A stretch of DNA of 64,000 nt, from assembly GCA_000018565.1 (NCBI GenBank), contig CP000875.1, positions 1,875,199-1,939,198 of the forward strand, read 5' to 3'. Shown piece after piece: positions 1 to 8,336 of this stretch (within the stretch, counting starts at the first letter, position 1; each line of letters starts with the position of its first letter). The position numbers and the translations under genes were made by a program. The notes below the pieces were generated by a model, which was given only the letters and a program-made list of their open reading frames with translations, ran no database searches and was not told where the DNA came from. Source of the DNA: Herpetosiphon aurantiacus DSM 785 (GTDB lineage: Bacteria; Chloroflexota; Chloroflexia; Chloroflexales; Herpetosiphonaceae).

Positions 1-523
1 GTTTAATCTGGTGCGTTCGGCTTTAGCTGGGCGGCTTGGTGGCTTGCGTGGTAGCGATGAAATTAGTGCTAGCGAGCGAGCAACGAGTCAGGCCTTAATT
101 GGTTGGAATGCCAATGTGCCCACGCCAGTGGTTGAAGTAATTACTGATTCTGGCCAAGCGCCGCAGCCGCAACCAACCCAGCCTGTGGCAAGTGGTAGCA
201 TTCATGAATCGCGTAGCTATTTCTTGACGATCGGTGAAACGGTGATTGCCAGTGATGGTAAGCAGGTGACGATCAATCTCGTATTGCAAAATCCTTCCAA
301 TCAACCGTTAACCTTTCGGGCTGCCGATTTTACAATTCAGACTAACCTTGGATCGTTTCCGATTGCTTCAAATTCGCCTTTGATGAATACCCTGACAATT
401 CCGGCGAATGCTAGCCACGCGGGCACGGTGCTTGCACGAACCAATACTGGTGAGTTTCAGTCGATCAAGTTGGTCTGGCGACCAACCAGCGGCGGGATTT
501 CTAAAACAATTACATTACGCTAA
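1..523 (+). CDS. C-terminal part of an unidentified protein, truncated by the window edge
   Basis: The reading frame is already open at the first bases of the window, so this is the 3' end of a longer gene; the GTG at 11 is probably internal. The visible part has a polar N-terminal stretch, a Pro/Gln-rich spacer (about residues 50-60) and then about 100 residues of alternating hydrophobic segments with conserved-looking LTIGE, VLQNPSNQPL and IPANASHAGT patches. That pattern suggests a beta-sandwich like the DUF4352/Telokin-like domains of surface proteins. Inference only: an envelope or extracellular protein. A 9-bp hairpin follows the stop codon. Function unknown. Confidence 0.6.
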   Translation, partial: FNLVRSALAGRLGGLRGSDEISASERATSQALIGWNANVPTPVVEVITDSGQAPQPQPTQPVASGSIHESRSYFLTIGETVIASDGKQVTINLVLQNPSNQPLTFRAADFTIQTNLGSFPIASNSPLMNTLTIPANASHAGTVLARTNTGEFQSIKLVWRPTSGGISKTITLR

Positions 524-537
524 ATCTACTCGGTAAT

Positions 538-574
538 GCCATGGTTCGCTGCGCGGTGTTTGCACAACCATGGC
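538..574 (+). terminator. hairpin after the truncated first gene
   Basis: GCCATGGTT (538-546) pairs with AACCATGGC (566-574) around a 19-nt loop, starting 15 nt after the stop codon. No T-run follows, so it may be a weak terminator or only an mRNA 3' stabiliser. The next gene starts 21 nt downstream. Confidence 0.35.
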
Positions 575-595
575 GTTGCTATGTAAGGAACTTGG

Positions 596-1354
596 ATGTT
601 TGATCAGTTTGTACCTTATTATGATGCCGATTATGGCGATTTTCAGGATGATCTGTTGTTTTACCGTGAGCATGCTCGGATGGCTGGTGGCAGCATTTTA
701 GAAGTGATGTGTGGCACAGGTCGGGCGGCAATTCCGCTGGCGCAGGCTAAACTAAAGTTGGTCGGCATCGATATTGCGCCAGCCATGATCGAACGCGCTC
801 AAGCTGCTGCATTAGCGGCAAACGTCGCGGATCAGCTTGAATTTGTGGTTGCCGATGCAACCAATTTTCAGCTTGAGCAGCAGTTTGGTATGGCATTTGT
901 GGCGATTAATTCGTTTATGCATTTGGAAACCACCCAAGCCCAAATCGCTGCTTTGCGCTGTATCCATCGTCATCTCAAACCTAATGGCCTGTTGCTGCTT
1001 GATTTGTTTAATCCTGAGCCAAGCCAACTCAGCGCGGTTGATGGTTTGATGGTGCTCGATAAAAGCTTTCATGTGAGCAACGGCAATTTGGTGCAAAAAT
1101 TTGTCTATCGCAGCGTTGATTTAGCGGCACAGCATCAACATGTCCAGTTCTGCTACGATGAAATCCAGCCCGATGGCCAGGTGCGCCGCTGTGTGTTGCC
1201 CTTTGGCATGCGCTGGCTTTATCGCTACGAGGCCGAACATCTGCTGGCCCGTTGCGGCTTTGAGTTGCAGGCGGTCTATGGTTCGTATGAGCTTGACCCA
1301 TATACCAGTGAATCGGAACGAATGTTGATTGTGGCACGAGGAATTTCCCAATGA
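596..1354 (+). CDS. class I SAM-dependent methyltransferase
   Basis: A 252-residue protein with the Rossmann-fold methyltransferase signature. Motif I ILEVMCGTGRAAIPLA lies at about residues 35-50, an acidic motif II follows (VGIDIAPAMIERA), then VVADATNF and a post-III LLLLDLFNPEP segment. These bind S-adenosylmethionine in the family; the methyl acceptor cannot be read from sequence. The beta-rich C-terminal third resembles the lid of small-molecule (ubiE/SAM_MT type) methyltransferases. AAGGAA lies 5 nt before the ATG. The stop overlaps the next start (ATGA), so the two are translationally coupled. Confidence 0.88.
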   Translation: MFDQFVPYYDADYGDFQDDLLFYREHARMAGGSILEVMCGTGRAAIPLAQAKLKLVGIDIAPAMIERAQAAALAANVADQLEFVVADATNFQLEQQFGMAFVAINSFMHLETTQAQIAALRCIHRHLKPNGLLLLDLFNPEPSQLSAVDGLMVLDKSFHVSNGNLVQKFVYRSVDLAAQHQHVQFCYDEIQPDGQVRRCVLPFGMRWLYRYEAEHLLARCGFELQAVYGSYELDPYTSESERMLIVARGISQ

Positions 1355-1860
1355 GCATGCTTGATCCTTATGAAATTGAGCGAATTGAGCGTTCGCGCAA
1401 ACGGGCGACCCGCTTGTTGATGGTAGTAATGAGCTTGGCAACCCTGTTTTGTGGGGCATTATTTATCTATATCATTAGCCCGCCGCCACGTGAATATAGT
1501 ATTGGTCCAGTTAGCCAATTTCCAATTGGTCAAACGATTCAGGTTTCGGTTAAGCAACTGGTCGCCTCGAAAACCATCGTTAGTCGTCCTGAAGTTAGCG
1601 ATGACCCCTTGTTGGTTACGCGCTTGAGCACCGATCAATGGCGCGTTTTCTTGGCTTGGGATAGTTTGAGCGGTTGTATTGTGCTCTATCAACAATCCGA
1701 CCAAACATATCGTGATCAATGCTCAGATCGGGTGTATGATGAACGAGGATTATTAATTAGCGAGAGTCGGCGGTTGCGCCTTGGTGAGTTGCCGGTCACC
1801 ATTGTTGGCGATCAGGTCCAAATTCGTGATGAACTTTTACCTGACCCCCGCCAAGAATAG
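1351..1860 (+). CDS. small single-pass membrane protein, unknown function
   Basis: A 169-residue protein. A charged, Arg-rich cytoplasmic N-terminus (ERIERSRKRATR) precedes one hydrophobic helix (about residues 22-45, LLMVVMSLATLFCGALFIYII). About 120 predominantly beta, probably extracytoplasmic residues follow, with two cysteines (SGCIVLY and RDQCSDR) that could form a disulfide. The ATG overlaps the stop of the methyltransferase gene, so the two are expressed together. I do not recognise a family. Confidence 0.75.
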   Translation: MSMLDPYEIERIERSRKRATRLLMVVMSLATLFCGALFIYIISPPPREYSIGPVSQFPIGQTIQVSVKQLVASKTIVSRPEVSDDPLLVTRLSTDQWRVFLAWDSLSGCIVLYQQSDQTYRDQCSDRVYDERGLLISESRRLRLGELPVTIVGDQVQIRDELLPDPRQE

Positions 1861-1937
1861 CCTGACAATGGGCCTCATTGATTGTGGGGAAAAGGTTGAA
1901 GGTGTCCAGCTAGGTTTTATTGAGTAAAGGAGGGCAT

Positions 1938-2510
1938 GTGTATCGCTTTGCGCGATCAGCCCCATTAGTGGTGGAAGAATTTGCTGATCCTGGGATCGAT
2001 CACCGCGAGGGCGAACCATTAAGCTTAGGCAGCGCCTATTTAATGTTGGGGATGGTTGCTGCCGATGAATGCCCGCCAGAAATCCTGAATGTGCTCGATC
2101 AACTGAATCCCGAAAAATGGTATCATGGTCAGCTTTTTGAAACCATGATTAACTATTTTGAGGATCGTGATCCAGCCTTGATGATGGAAATTGGTCGTGG
2201 CATTTATTATTCGCTAGCAGTTCAGTTTCGCGAGATGGGGCTGAATACCCCAACCTCGATGTTGGTGGCCATGCCCGATGTTTGGCGTACAGCAACCCGT
2301 GGCTCAAGCGGCGAATGGCGCACAACGATTGTCGCGGCCTATCATGCGCGGGTCGAAGTTCAACAACCGTACAATTGTATGTTTGAGCAGGCGGCGATGG
2401 AAGGGGTTTTGCAAGGTTTAGGGGCACGTGATGTGCGAATCACTCACGAACCCTGTATGCGTGATGGCCATCCCTATTGTGTGTTTGATATTCGCTGGAC
2501 GGAACGTTAA
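1938..2510 (+). CDS. V4R/4-vinyl-reductase-like ligand-binding domain protein
   Basis: Start chosen at GTG 1938: an almost perfect Shine-Dalgarno, AAAGGAGG (1926-1933), lies just before it, inside a longer frame that could open at TTG 1920. The 190-residue product ends with C-x2-DGHPYC-FDIRW, a pattern of V4R/DUF2378-like domains, which are small-molecule or metal-binding sensor modules. A central segment (LFETMINYFEDRDPALMMEIG) fits the helical N-terminal half of such domains. No DNA-binding or enzymatic partner domain is attached. The family call is by motif resemblance; ligand and role are unknown. Confidence 0.6.
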   Translation: MYRFARSAPLVVEEFADPGIDHREGEPLSLGSAYLMLGMVAADECPPEILNVLDQLNPEKWYHGQLFETMINYFEDRDPALMMEIGRGIYYSLAVQFREMGLNTPTSMLVAMPDVWRTATRGSSGEWRTTIVAAYHARVEVQQPYNCMFEQAAMEGVLQGLGARDVRITHEPCMRDGHPYCVFDIRWTER

Positions 2511-2610
2511 ACAAATGCCCTTGGTTGAGTCGTTTGATGCTTGCCTGTTGCGCGTTTGGCGTAACCACCTTGCTCGCTCCTCATCGAATTGCTCAAACCA
2601 AGGATTAATT

Positions 2611-2657
2611 ACCCCTCACTCCAACCCCTCGTCCACTGCGGTGGGCGAGGGGCTTTT
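2611..2657 (+). terminator. C/G-rich dispersed-repeat hairpin acting as terminator
   Basis: CCCCTCGTCCAC (2625-2636) pairs with GTGGGCGAGGGG (2641-2652) around TGCG, followed by CTTTTATGTTTTT. It is a short member of the CCCTCACCCC repeat family seen at 13115, 27056 and 49184. It lies between convergent genes and can terminate the V4R-like transcript. Confidence 0.65.
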
Positions 2658-2700
2658 ATGTTTTTCAGTACACCGCCGAAAATCGGTAAAAGAGCGATAA

Positions 2701-3516
2701 TTAATCGTTAAAGATAGCGGCAAATAGTGCGACGGTGGCTCGACGTGGGCTTGGATCATAAATTGCAAAATCAATTTGGGCAAACGGCCAGGCTTGTTGC
2801 CCAATAATCGCTTTGAACAACTTGGCAATCATTGCTGGATCATTGCCGAACACTCCACAGCCCCAAGCACCCAAAATGAGGCGTTCGATTGGTTGGCTGG
2901 CACAAAATGCTAGCAGCCGTTGCATGCGCTGGCGCATGGCTGGTTCAACCTCGCTACTTTGGCCAGTATGATTTTGGCGAATCGCTCCCGCATTGACCGC
3001 CGCCATCGTTACCACATCGACCAAATACGGCTGCTCTAGCCAATTACCTGCATCGTCGCACAGCACTGGCACTTGGGGCGACCAAATCAGCGCGTCGGAG
3101 TAGCATAAATCGTTTTGCTGCTTGTGAAAGCGATAAAACTCGCTACAACGAGTTAAACAGGGATACAAGCCCGACGAACGGGCGATACTTTCCTCTTGGG
3201 CTTGGCTACCACCTAGAAAACCACCACCTGGATTTTTGGCCGAAGCAAAATTTAAGATTGCCACCCGTTGGCCAGTTTGGGCATGGCTTTGGGCTGCGGC
3301 TAAAGTTGTGGCTGCATAGACGTTAATGCTTGGTTGTTGGCTGGCATTGCGAGCCTCCGCCAAGGCTGTATCAGGCCAGATGATCGTGCTGGCTTGTTCG
3401 GCGGCATGTTGCGCAGCCCGAATATCGACCGCTTGACCTGCTGCGTTAACATAACCACCCTCAGCTAGTGCATCGAGGGTGCGTTGGGCAATAATTTTAC
3501 GTTCTTCGCGTTTCAT
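2701..3516 (-). CDS. TIGR02452-family protein, microbial PARG-like macrodomain
   Basis: A 271-residue protein with the hallmarks of bacterial poly(ADP-ribose) glycohydrolase-like proteins: ASAKNPGGGFLGGSQAQEE (about residues 90-110, the PARG loop with GGG and paired Glu) and LILGAWGCGVFGNDP near residue 215. Known members hydrolyse ADP-ribose conjugates or bind ADP-ribose; activity here is inferred. The ATG at 3516 overlaps the TGA of the upstream GNAT gene (ATGA), which decides the start over a TTG at 3540; AAGGA lies about 15 nt upstream. Co-translation with an acetyltransferase suggests a joint role in modifying or unmodifying a small molecule or protein. Confidence 0.82.
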   Translation of the reverse strand: MKREERKIIAQRTLDALAEGGYVNAAGQAVDIRAAQHAAEQASTIIWPDTALAEARNASQQPSINVYAATTLAAAQSHAQTGQRVAILNFASAKNPGGGFLGGSQAQEESIARSSGLYPCLTRCSEFYRFHKQQNDLCYSDALIWSPQVPVLCDDAGNWLEQPYLVDVVTMAAVNAGAIRQNHTGQSSEVEPAMRQRMQRLLAFCASQPIERLILGAWGCGVFGNDPAMIAKLFKAIIGQQAWPFAQIDFAIYDPSPRRATVALFAAIFND

Positions 3517-4295
3517 CTTAACCGTGCGGTTCCTTCCCAAAAACTGCCAACTTGACGATAGCCAAGCGGCTCATAGATTTGGCGGGTGGCAAAATCGTTG
3601 CTTTTGACATCGTGAATGATGTTCGTGCAGCCTTGATCAAACAAACTTTGAGTTAGTTTGGCGATGATCGTGCGTACATAGCCATTGCCGCGCAATGCTG
3701 GGTCGGTATAGACATTGCCAATCGTTGCAAGCTGATCGCGTTGATTGATCAGATGAGTTCCGCCAACCGCAACGAGCGCCCCATGCCGTCGCACGCCATA
3801 GTATAAGCCGTTATGCAACTGATCAGGGCTAAATGTTGGTACGTCGTTCATGGTGTAAAAGGCCGAAAGCTCGCCCAAATGTTGATCTTCAAGTTGCTCG
3901 ATTTGGGTGCCATTGGACTGCGCTTGTAGTTGACCAGCCTCGATTGCAATCCGAATCATTGGTTGTTCGTTGCTGAAGCGATAGCGTTGACCCAACACTT
4001 GGCGATACTGATCGTCCATATTCGCCACAATGCAGGCTTTTGGCCAACTACTTTGGGCTTCGAGAATCGCTTTAATCCCATCGGCAGCGCCAAAAGGCAA
4101 CAATGCAGTAAAGGTGCTGGTGCGATACCAGAGCAAAATCGCCCAGTTTGAGCCATTTTGGGCCAGACTGAATTGTGAGCGTTCGCGGAAGGGTGGCTGT
4201 AAATCTCCCAATGCATAGGCTGATTCAAGGCGATTTTGGCGCAGTAAGTCGTGCAAGGTGTGGTCTGAAGGTGTGAAATCAACCTGCCAAGTCAT
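3513..4295 (-). CDS. GNAT family N-acetyltransferase
   Basis: A 260-residue protein. The C-terminal half holds the GNAT acetyl-CoA-binding core: IGNVYTDPALRGNGYVRTII (beta4 and the R/Q-x-x-G-x-G/A pyrophosphate loop) followed by NDFATRQIYEPLGYRQVG. The N-terminal 140 residues resemble the degenerate first half of FR47/GCN5-like double-fold proteins. The substrate is not evident. It is the first gene of a two-gene minus-strand operon with the PARG-like gene, behind a good promoter at 4342-4369. Confidence 0.85.
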   Translation of the reverse strand: MTWQVDFTPSDHTLHDLLRQNRLESAYALGDLQPPFRERSQFSLAQNGSNWAILLWYRTSTFTALLPFGAADGIKAILEAQSSWPKACIVANMDDQYRQVLGQRYRFSNEQPMIRIAIEAGQLQAQSNGTQIEQLEDQHLGELSAFYTMNDVPTFSPDQLHNGLYYGVRRHGALVAVGGTHLINQRDQLATIGNVYTDPALRGNGYVRTIIAKLTQSLFDQGCTNIIHDVKSNDFATRQIYEPLGYRQVGSFWEGTARLR

Positions 4296-4341
4296 GAAAA
4301 TGCCTGTCCTTTGTGTGCGATGAAGGTCTGCCGCTGCATAA

Positions 4342-4369
4342 ATTATAGACCTTCACGATGGGATTACAA
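4342..4369 (-). promoter_or_regulatory. sigma-70-type promoter for the GNAT/PARG-like operon
   Basis: On the minus strand TTGTAA (4364-4369) and a consensus TATAAT (4342-4347) are separated by 16 nt, about 47 nt upstream of the GNAT start codon. Confidence 0.6.
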
Positions 4370-4370
4370 G

Positions 4371-4409
4371 ATTAACACTTTACCAACGCAGCGTCACTAC
4401 GCTGTTAAT
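4371..4409. promoter_or_regulatory. nested inverted repeat upstream of hsp20-lon
   Basis: ATTAACA (4371-4377) and TGTTAAT (4403-4409) form a perfect outer inverted repeat; CAGCGT (4389-4394) and ACGCTG (4399-4404) form an inner one. It lies 54 nt before the Hsp20 start and next to the divergent promoter, so it could be an operator serving either direction. It is not a CIRCE element. Confidence 0.4.
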
Positions 4410-4462
4410 GGAGTAGTGCTATGCTTTTTCTAGCAGTTTTTTTTAGTGGAGGTTCAAATTCG

Positions 4463-4915
4463 ATGGCTAAGTTTCTTGTGGTGCGCCAATTGCCGCGCCT
4501 CCACACCCAAGGCAGCGCCTTTGAACGCGATTGGCAAACTCCATGGCCGCGGAGCAGCAACGCCCGTGTCTTGATTTGGCGACCACACGCCGATGTGCAT
4601 GAGTATGCCGAGCAATTTGTGATCAAAGTCGAGTTGGCAGGTATGCGCGATGCAGCAATCGAAGTGACCTTGCATGATAGTGTCTTGTATGTCAGTGGCC
4701 AGCGCGAGGAGCATTGCCCCAACCACGGCGTGCATATTCACGAATTGGGAATTAATTATGGTCATTTTGAGCTAGAGTTTGCCATCCGTGCGCCAATTGA
4801 CGAAGCAGCGATTAGCGCTCGTTATGATGATGGAATGTTGCTGATCGCGCTGCCCAAGCGTCATCCAGCCCAAACCGAACCACGGCGGATCTCGATTGAA
4901 CAAACCAACGTCTAA
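4463..4915 (+). CDS. Hsp20/alpha-crystallin small heat-shock protein
   Basis: A 150-residue protein, the usual size for bacterial small heat-shock chaperones. The alpha-crystallin domain runs from about residue 45 (FVIKVELAGM) through SVLYVSGQR to YDDGMLLIALPKR, the last carrying the family's G-x-L-x-I/V-type motif before the C-terminal extension. It binds unfolding proteins and holds them for refolding or degradation. The start was placed at 4463 because GGAGG (4448-4452) lies 10 nt upstream; an in-frame ATG at 4421 has no ribosome site. It precedes lon by 29 nt, giving a holdase-protease operon. Confidence 0.93.
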   Translation: MAKFLVVRQLPRLHTQGSAFERDWQTPWPRSSNARVLIWRPHADVHEYAEQFVIKVELAGMRDAAIEVTLHDSVLYVSGQREEHCPNHGVHIHELGINYGHFELEFAIRAPIDEAAISARYDDGMLLIALPKRHPAQTEPRRISIEQTNV

Positions 4916-4944
4916 ATTACATTGGTGCTAACAAGGGGTTTTGT

Positions 4945-7392
4945 ATGTCAGAAGTTGAACGAACAACCACGATTCCAGATGAAATCGCGATTTTGCCGTT
5001 ATTGGGAACCGTCGCCTATCCCCAAACGATTATGCCATTGGCAATTGGTCAGCCTGAGTCGATCCGTTTGATCGATGATCTGATGGCTGGCCAGCGAATT
5101 GTGGGCTTGATGGCGCTGAAAAATGAAGATGAACGACCTAACCCTGTCCTGCCTGAGGATTTTTATCAGCTTGGCAGCGCTGCGGTTGTGCATAAATTAA
5201 TGAAATTGCCCGATGGTACGCTGCGAGCGGCGATGCAGGTGCTTGAGCGGATAGAGATTGTTGAAATTATTCAGACCGAACCCTATTATCGCGCCAAAAT
5301 TCGGGTTATGCCCGATGCGCTGGCTGAGAGTGAGCAGCTTGAAGTAACCGCCTTGATGCGCTCGATTGGCACGATTGCCAGCCAAATTGCTCCCTTGATT
5401 CCGCAATTTCCAACTGAATTATTGAATTCGGTGTTGAGCGAAGAAGATCCACGGCGTTTGGCCTATTTGGTGGCTTCGTATGCCCGTATGAGCGTGACCG
5501 ACCGCCAAGCGGTGCTAGCTGAACCAAGCATCAAGCAAAAATTGCTCAAATTGAACGAAGTGCTGACCCGCGAATTAAATGTGTTGCAAATTGGCCAGCA
5601 AATTCAATCGCAGGTGCAAGATGAAATGAGTAAAACGCAGCGCGAATATGTGTTGCGCGAACAGCTCAAAGCAATTCGCAAAGAGTTGGGCGAAAATAAT
5701 GAACAAGAGGTTGAGGTTGATCGTTTAGCCGAGCAAATTGAGGCGGCTGGCATGAGCGCCGAAGCTCATCAGCAAGCCATGCGCGAGCTTGATCGGTTGC
5801 GCCAAATGCCAACGGCGGCGGCTGAATATAGCGTGATTCGCGGCTACTTGGAAACCCTGATTGCCTTGCCATGGCAAAAACGCAGCGACGACACGATTGA
5901 TGTGGCTCAGGCTACCGAAGTTCTCGATGCTGATCATTATGGCTTGGACGAAATCAAAGAGCGGATTTTGGATTATTTAGCGGTGCGTGAGCTACGCCGC
6001 AAACGATCGCCAGAGCGTGATCCTGGGCGTGGGGCGATTCTGTGTTTCGTTGGCCCTCCAGGTGTGGGCAAAACTAGCCTTGGTCGCTCGATTGCCAAAG
6101 CCATGAATCGCGAGTTTGTGCGTTTGTCGTTGGGCGGTGTGCACGACGAGGCTGAAATTCGCGGCCATCGCCGCACCTATATCGGCGCAATGCCAGGCAG
6201 TTTGATCCAAGCGATTCGGCGCAGTGGCGTGAACAATCCGGTTGTTTTGCTCGACGAAATCGATAAATTGAGTTCAGATCACCGTGGCGATCCAACCTCG
6301 GCCATGCTTGAGGTGCTTGATCCAGCCCAAAACACCAATTTCCGCGACCATTATTTAGATGTGGCGTGGGATTTGTCGCCTGTGATGTTTATTGCAACCG
6401 CCAATACCCTGCAAACTATCCCAGCGCCATTACGCGATCGTTTGGAGATTATTCAGCTTGGCAGCTATACCATGCGGGAAAAGTATGAAATTGCCAGCCG
6501 TTATTTGGTGCCAGAACAACGTGAGCAACATAGCCTAGCGCCAAATGAAGTAGAAATTGATCATGAAGCCTTATTGGTAGCGATTGAAGAATATACTCGT
6601 GAGGCTGGGGTGCGAAATTTGGAGCAACAAATTGGCACATTAATGCGCAAGGCAGCTCGCCAAGTTGCGCTTGGTTCTGCCACGCCAATTGTGCTCGACC
6701 CAGCCAAAACCCGCGAATATTTGGGCAAACGTCGTTACTTCTCGGAAATTCACGAGCGCACCGATCGACCTGGCATTGTCACGGGCTTGGTTTGGACTCC
6801 GGTTGGCGGCGATATCATCTTCATCGAAGCGACCAAAATGACAGGGCGCGGCAACTTCGCCTTGAGTGGCCAGCTTGGCGATGTGATGAAAGAATCGGCA
6901 CGGGCAGCGCTGAGTTGGGTGCGGGCTGAGGGCGAAGCCTATGGCATTGATCCAAATTTTGCCCAGCACTACGATTTACATGTGCATGTTCCGGCTGGTG
7001 CTCAGCCCAAAGATGGCCCATCGGCGGGGATTGCCATGGCCACAGCCTTGGTTTCGTTGCTGACAGGGCGAGTTTTACGCGACGATGTAGCAATGACTGG
7101 CGAAATTACTTTGCGTGGTAAAGTCTTGCCAATTGGTGGGGTACGCGAAAAAGTCTTGGCAGCCCATCGCGCAGGCATTCGCACAATCATTTTGCCACAG
7201 CGCAATCTGGCCGATTTGGATGAAATTCCGGCGGATGTATTGGCTGAGGTTCAATTCCATGGGGTGGAGCATGTAGGGCAAGTGATTGAATTGGCGTTGC
7301 GAGCTGAGGCAAGCGAAGCGCCAGTGAGCGTGCCTGAATCAGCGGTCATGCCAAACTTATTCCAATCAGACGTTGAAGTGCTGGTGCATTAA
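4945..7392 (+). CDS. lon: ATP-dependent Lon protease (LonA type)
   Basis: An 815-residue protein with full LonA architecture: N-terminal substrate-binding LAN domain (residues 10-200, starting with the typical IAILPLLGTVAYP), a coiled-coil segment (about 220-290), an AAA+ module with Walker A GPPGVGKTS (about residue 370) and Walker B VVLLDEIDKL, and a C-terminal protease domain. The catalytic dyad is Ser693 in PKDGPSAG and Lys736 in GGVREKV, 43 residues apart as in E. coli Lon. It degrades misfolded and regulatory proteins in the cytoplasm. It follows hsp20 by 29 nt and ends at a strong hairpin. Confidence 0.97.
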   Translation: MSEVERTTTIPDEIAILPLLGTVAYPQTIMPLAIGQPESIRLIDDLMAGQRIVGLMALKNEDERPNPVLPEDFYQLGSAAVVHKLMKLPDGTLRAAMQVLERIEIVEIIQTEPYYRAKIRVMPDALAESEQLEVTALMRSIGTIASQIAPLIPQFPTELLNSVLSEEDPRRLAYLVASYARMSVTDRQAVLAEPSIKQKLLKLNEVLTRELNVLQIGQQIQSQVQDEMSKTQREYVLREQLKAIRKELGENNEQEVEVDRLAEQIEAAGMSAEAHQQAMRELDRLRQMPTAAAEYSVIRGYLETLIALPWQKRSDDTIDVAQATEVLDADHYGLDEIKERILDYLAVRELRRKRSPERDPGRGAILCFVGPPGVGKTSLGRSIAKAMNREFVRLSLGGVHDEAEIRGHRRTYIGAMPGSLIQAIRRSGVNNPVVLLDEIDKLSSDHRGDPTSAMLEVLDPAQNTNFRDHYLDVAWDLSPVMFIATANTLQTIPAPLRDRLEIIQLGSYTMREKYEIASRYLVPEQREQHSLAPNEVEIDHEALLVAIEEYTREAGVRNLEQQIGTLMRKAARQVALGSATPIVLDPAKTREYLGKRRYFSEIHERTDRPGIVTGLVWTPVGGDIIFIEATKMTGRGNFALSGQLGDVMKESARAALSWVRAEGEAYGIDPNFAQHYDLHVHVPAGAQPKDGPSAGIAMATALVSLLTGRVLRDDVAMTGEITLRGKVLPIGGVREKVLAAHRAGIRTIILPQRNLADLDEIPADVLAEVQFHGVEHVGQVIELALRAEASEAPVSVPESAVMPNLFQSDVEVLVH

Positions 7393-7398
7393 ACACAA

Positions 7399-7431
7399 AC
7401 AGCGCCGTTGGAATTGCTCCAACGGCGCTGT
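7399..7431. terminator. bidirectional terminator between lon and the STAS gene
   Basis: A perfect 14-bp stem, ACAGCGCCGTTGGA (7399-7412) with TCCAACGGCGCTGT (7418-7431), and a 5-nt loop between convergent genes. T-rich sequence (TTTGTGTTTAAT) follows on the minus strand. Confidence 0.75.
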
Positions 7432-7447
7432 AACTTGAGAATCTGAA

Positions 7448-7831
7448 TTATTGTGCCGATTCGACGGCAGCTTGTTGATGGCGTTGCATGGCCGCGATAG
7501 CTTCCTCTTCGGTGGCGAAGATATCGGCATATTGAGCGAGGCCGACCATGCGGAAAATCTTTTGGAAGTGCGGGCTAAGGCCGCTAATTGCCAGCTTTTG
7601 AGCTTGACGATTGACCTCAGTTACAACCCCAATTAAAATAGCAATCCCCGCGCTGTTGATATAATCGCTTTGGCGCGAGTTGATAATAATATACTTAGCG
7701 CCCTCTTTGGTAACGCCTTCGTATGCCCCCGTAATGGCCTCTTCGGCAAATGTGGTTACATCACCTTCGAGGTCAATAATCCAAATCCCGTCGCGTTGAC
7801 GGGTCGTAACTTTCAATTCATCGTCAATCAT
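7448..7831 (-). CDS. STAS-domain anti-sigma factor antagonist (SpoIIAA/RsbV-like)
   Basis: A 127-residue single STAS domain. IWIIDLEGDVTTF (residues 15-27) is the first strand pair. INSRQSDYINSAGIAILIG (about 50-68) matches the phospho-acceptor loop (D-x-x-N-S-A/S-G) in which an anti-sigma kinase phosphorylates the serine. In partner switching, the dephosphorylated form binds the anti-sigma factor and frees a sigma factor or other output. It is the last gene of a minus-strand cluster with two HATPase-type anti-sigma proteins; no cognate sigma gene is adjacent. Confidence 0.9.
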   Translation of the reverse strand: MIDDELKVTTRQRDGIWIIDLEGDVTTFAEEAITGAYEGVTKEGAKYIIINSRQSDYINSAGIAILIGVVTEVNRQAQKLAISGLSPHFQKIFRMVGLAQYADIFATEEEAIAAMQRHQQAAVESAQ

Positions 7832-7861
7832 AGGTCCAAAACTCCTTGACCAAGGATCGCG

Positions 7862-8326
7862 CTAGGCTGAGGCTGATCCATGCCGTCGTGGTGGATTATA
7901 CATTGCTAATCGAAAACGATTACCTTGTCCGGGACGCGACGGTAGAAAGCCGCACTCATCAACAAGCTGTTCAATGAGCATTAAGCCCATCCCTCGCGCC
8001 GATGCCAGCCCAGCAAGTTTTTGCTCGATGGTTGCTGCTTCGATCTCTTGGGAGGGGTGAAAACGAAGACCTTCATCGCTAATAACCAGCACCAGCCGAT
8101 TGCGAGAAATCGTGCAGGTGATATGAATTCGGCGTTGGACTTGGCGCTGATTGCCATGCTCGATGGCGTTGATACAGGCCTCGCTTAGTGCCGTGCGTAA
8201 ATCCTCAACGCGCTCTGGGTCAAACCCCATATTCCGTGCGAGCGTACCAATTGCTTCACGGGCGATTTTTTCATAGCCAAGCTGGCTGGGAAATATCAGT
8301 TCGATGGTGGCTTGGGTTTGCGCCAT
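7862..8326 (-). CDS. anti-sigma regulatory factor, HATPase_c type (RsbW/SpoIIAB-like)
   Basis: About 154 residues. GHKL-type ATPase motifs: RTALSEACINAIEHGNQ (N box, Glu-x3-Asn), VISDEGLRF (G1 box, D-x-G) and GLASARGMGLMLIEQLVDE (G2 region). Such proteins bind a sigma factor or another target and phosphorylate a STAS partner; the STAS gene lies 30 nt downstream. The start is either ATG 8326 (used) or TTG 8335. The paralogue immediately upstream shares the LPSRLGYEK-like N-terminus, so the pair arose by tandem duplication. Confidence 0.88.
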   Translation of the reverse strand: MAQTQATIELIFPSQLGYEKIAREAIGTLARNMGFDPERVEDLRTALSEACINAIEHGNQRQVQRRIHITCTISRNRLVLVISDEGLRFHPSQEIEAATIEQKLAGLASARGMGLMLIEQLVDECGFLPSRPGQGNRFRLAMYNPPRRHGSASA

Positions 8327-8336
8327 GTTCTTCAAC

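Noticed and set aside
2428-2700. 90-codon plus-strand frame over the V4R end and the repeat
   Set aside because: It overlaps a well-supported gene in another frame and runs through the repeat hairpin.
4371-4409. CIRCE (HrcA) operator upstream of hsp20
   Set aside because: The arms are ATTAACA/TGTTAAT with a 25-nt gap; CIRCE needs TTAGCACTC-N9-GAGTGCTAA.
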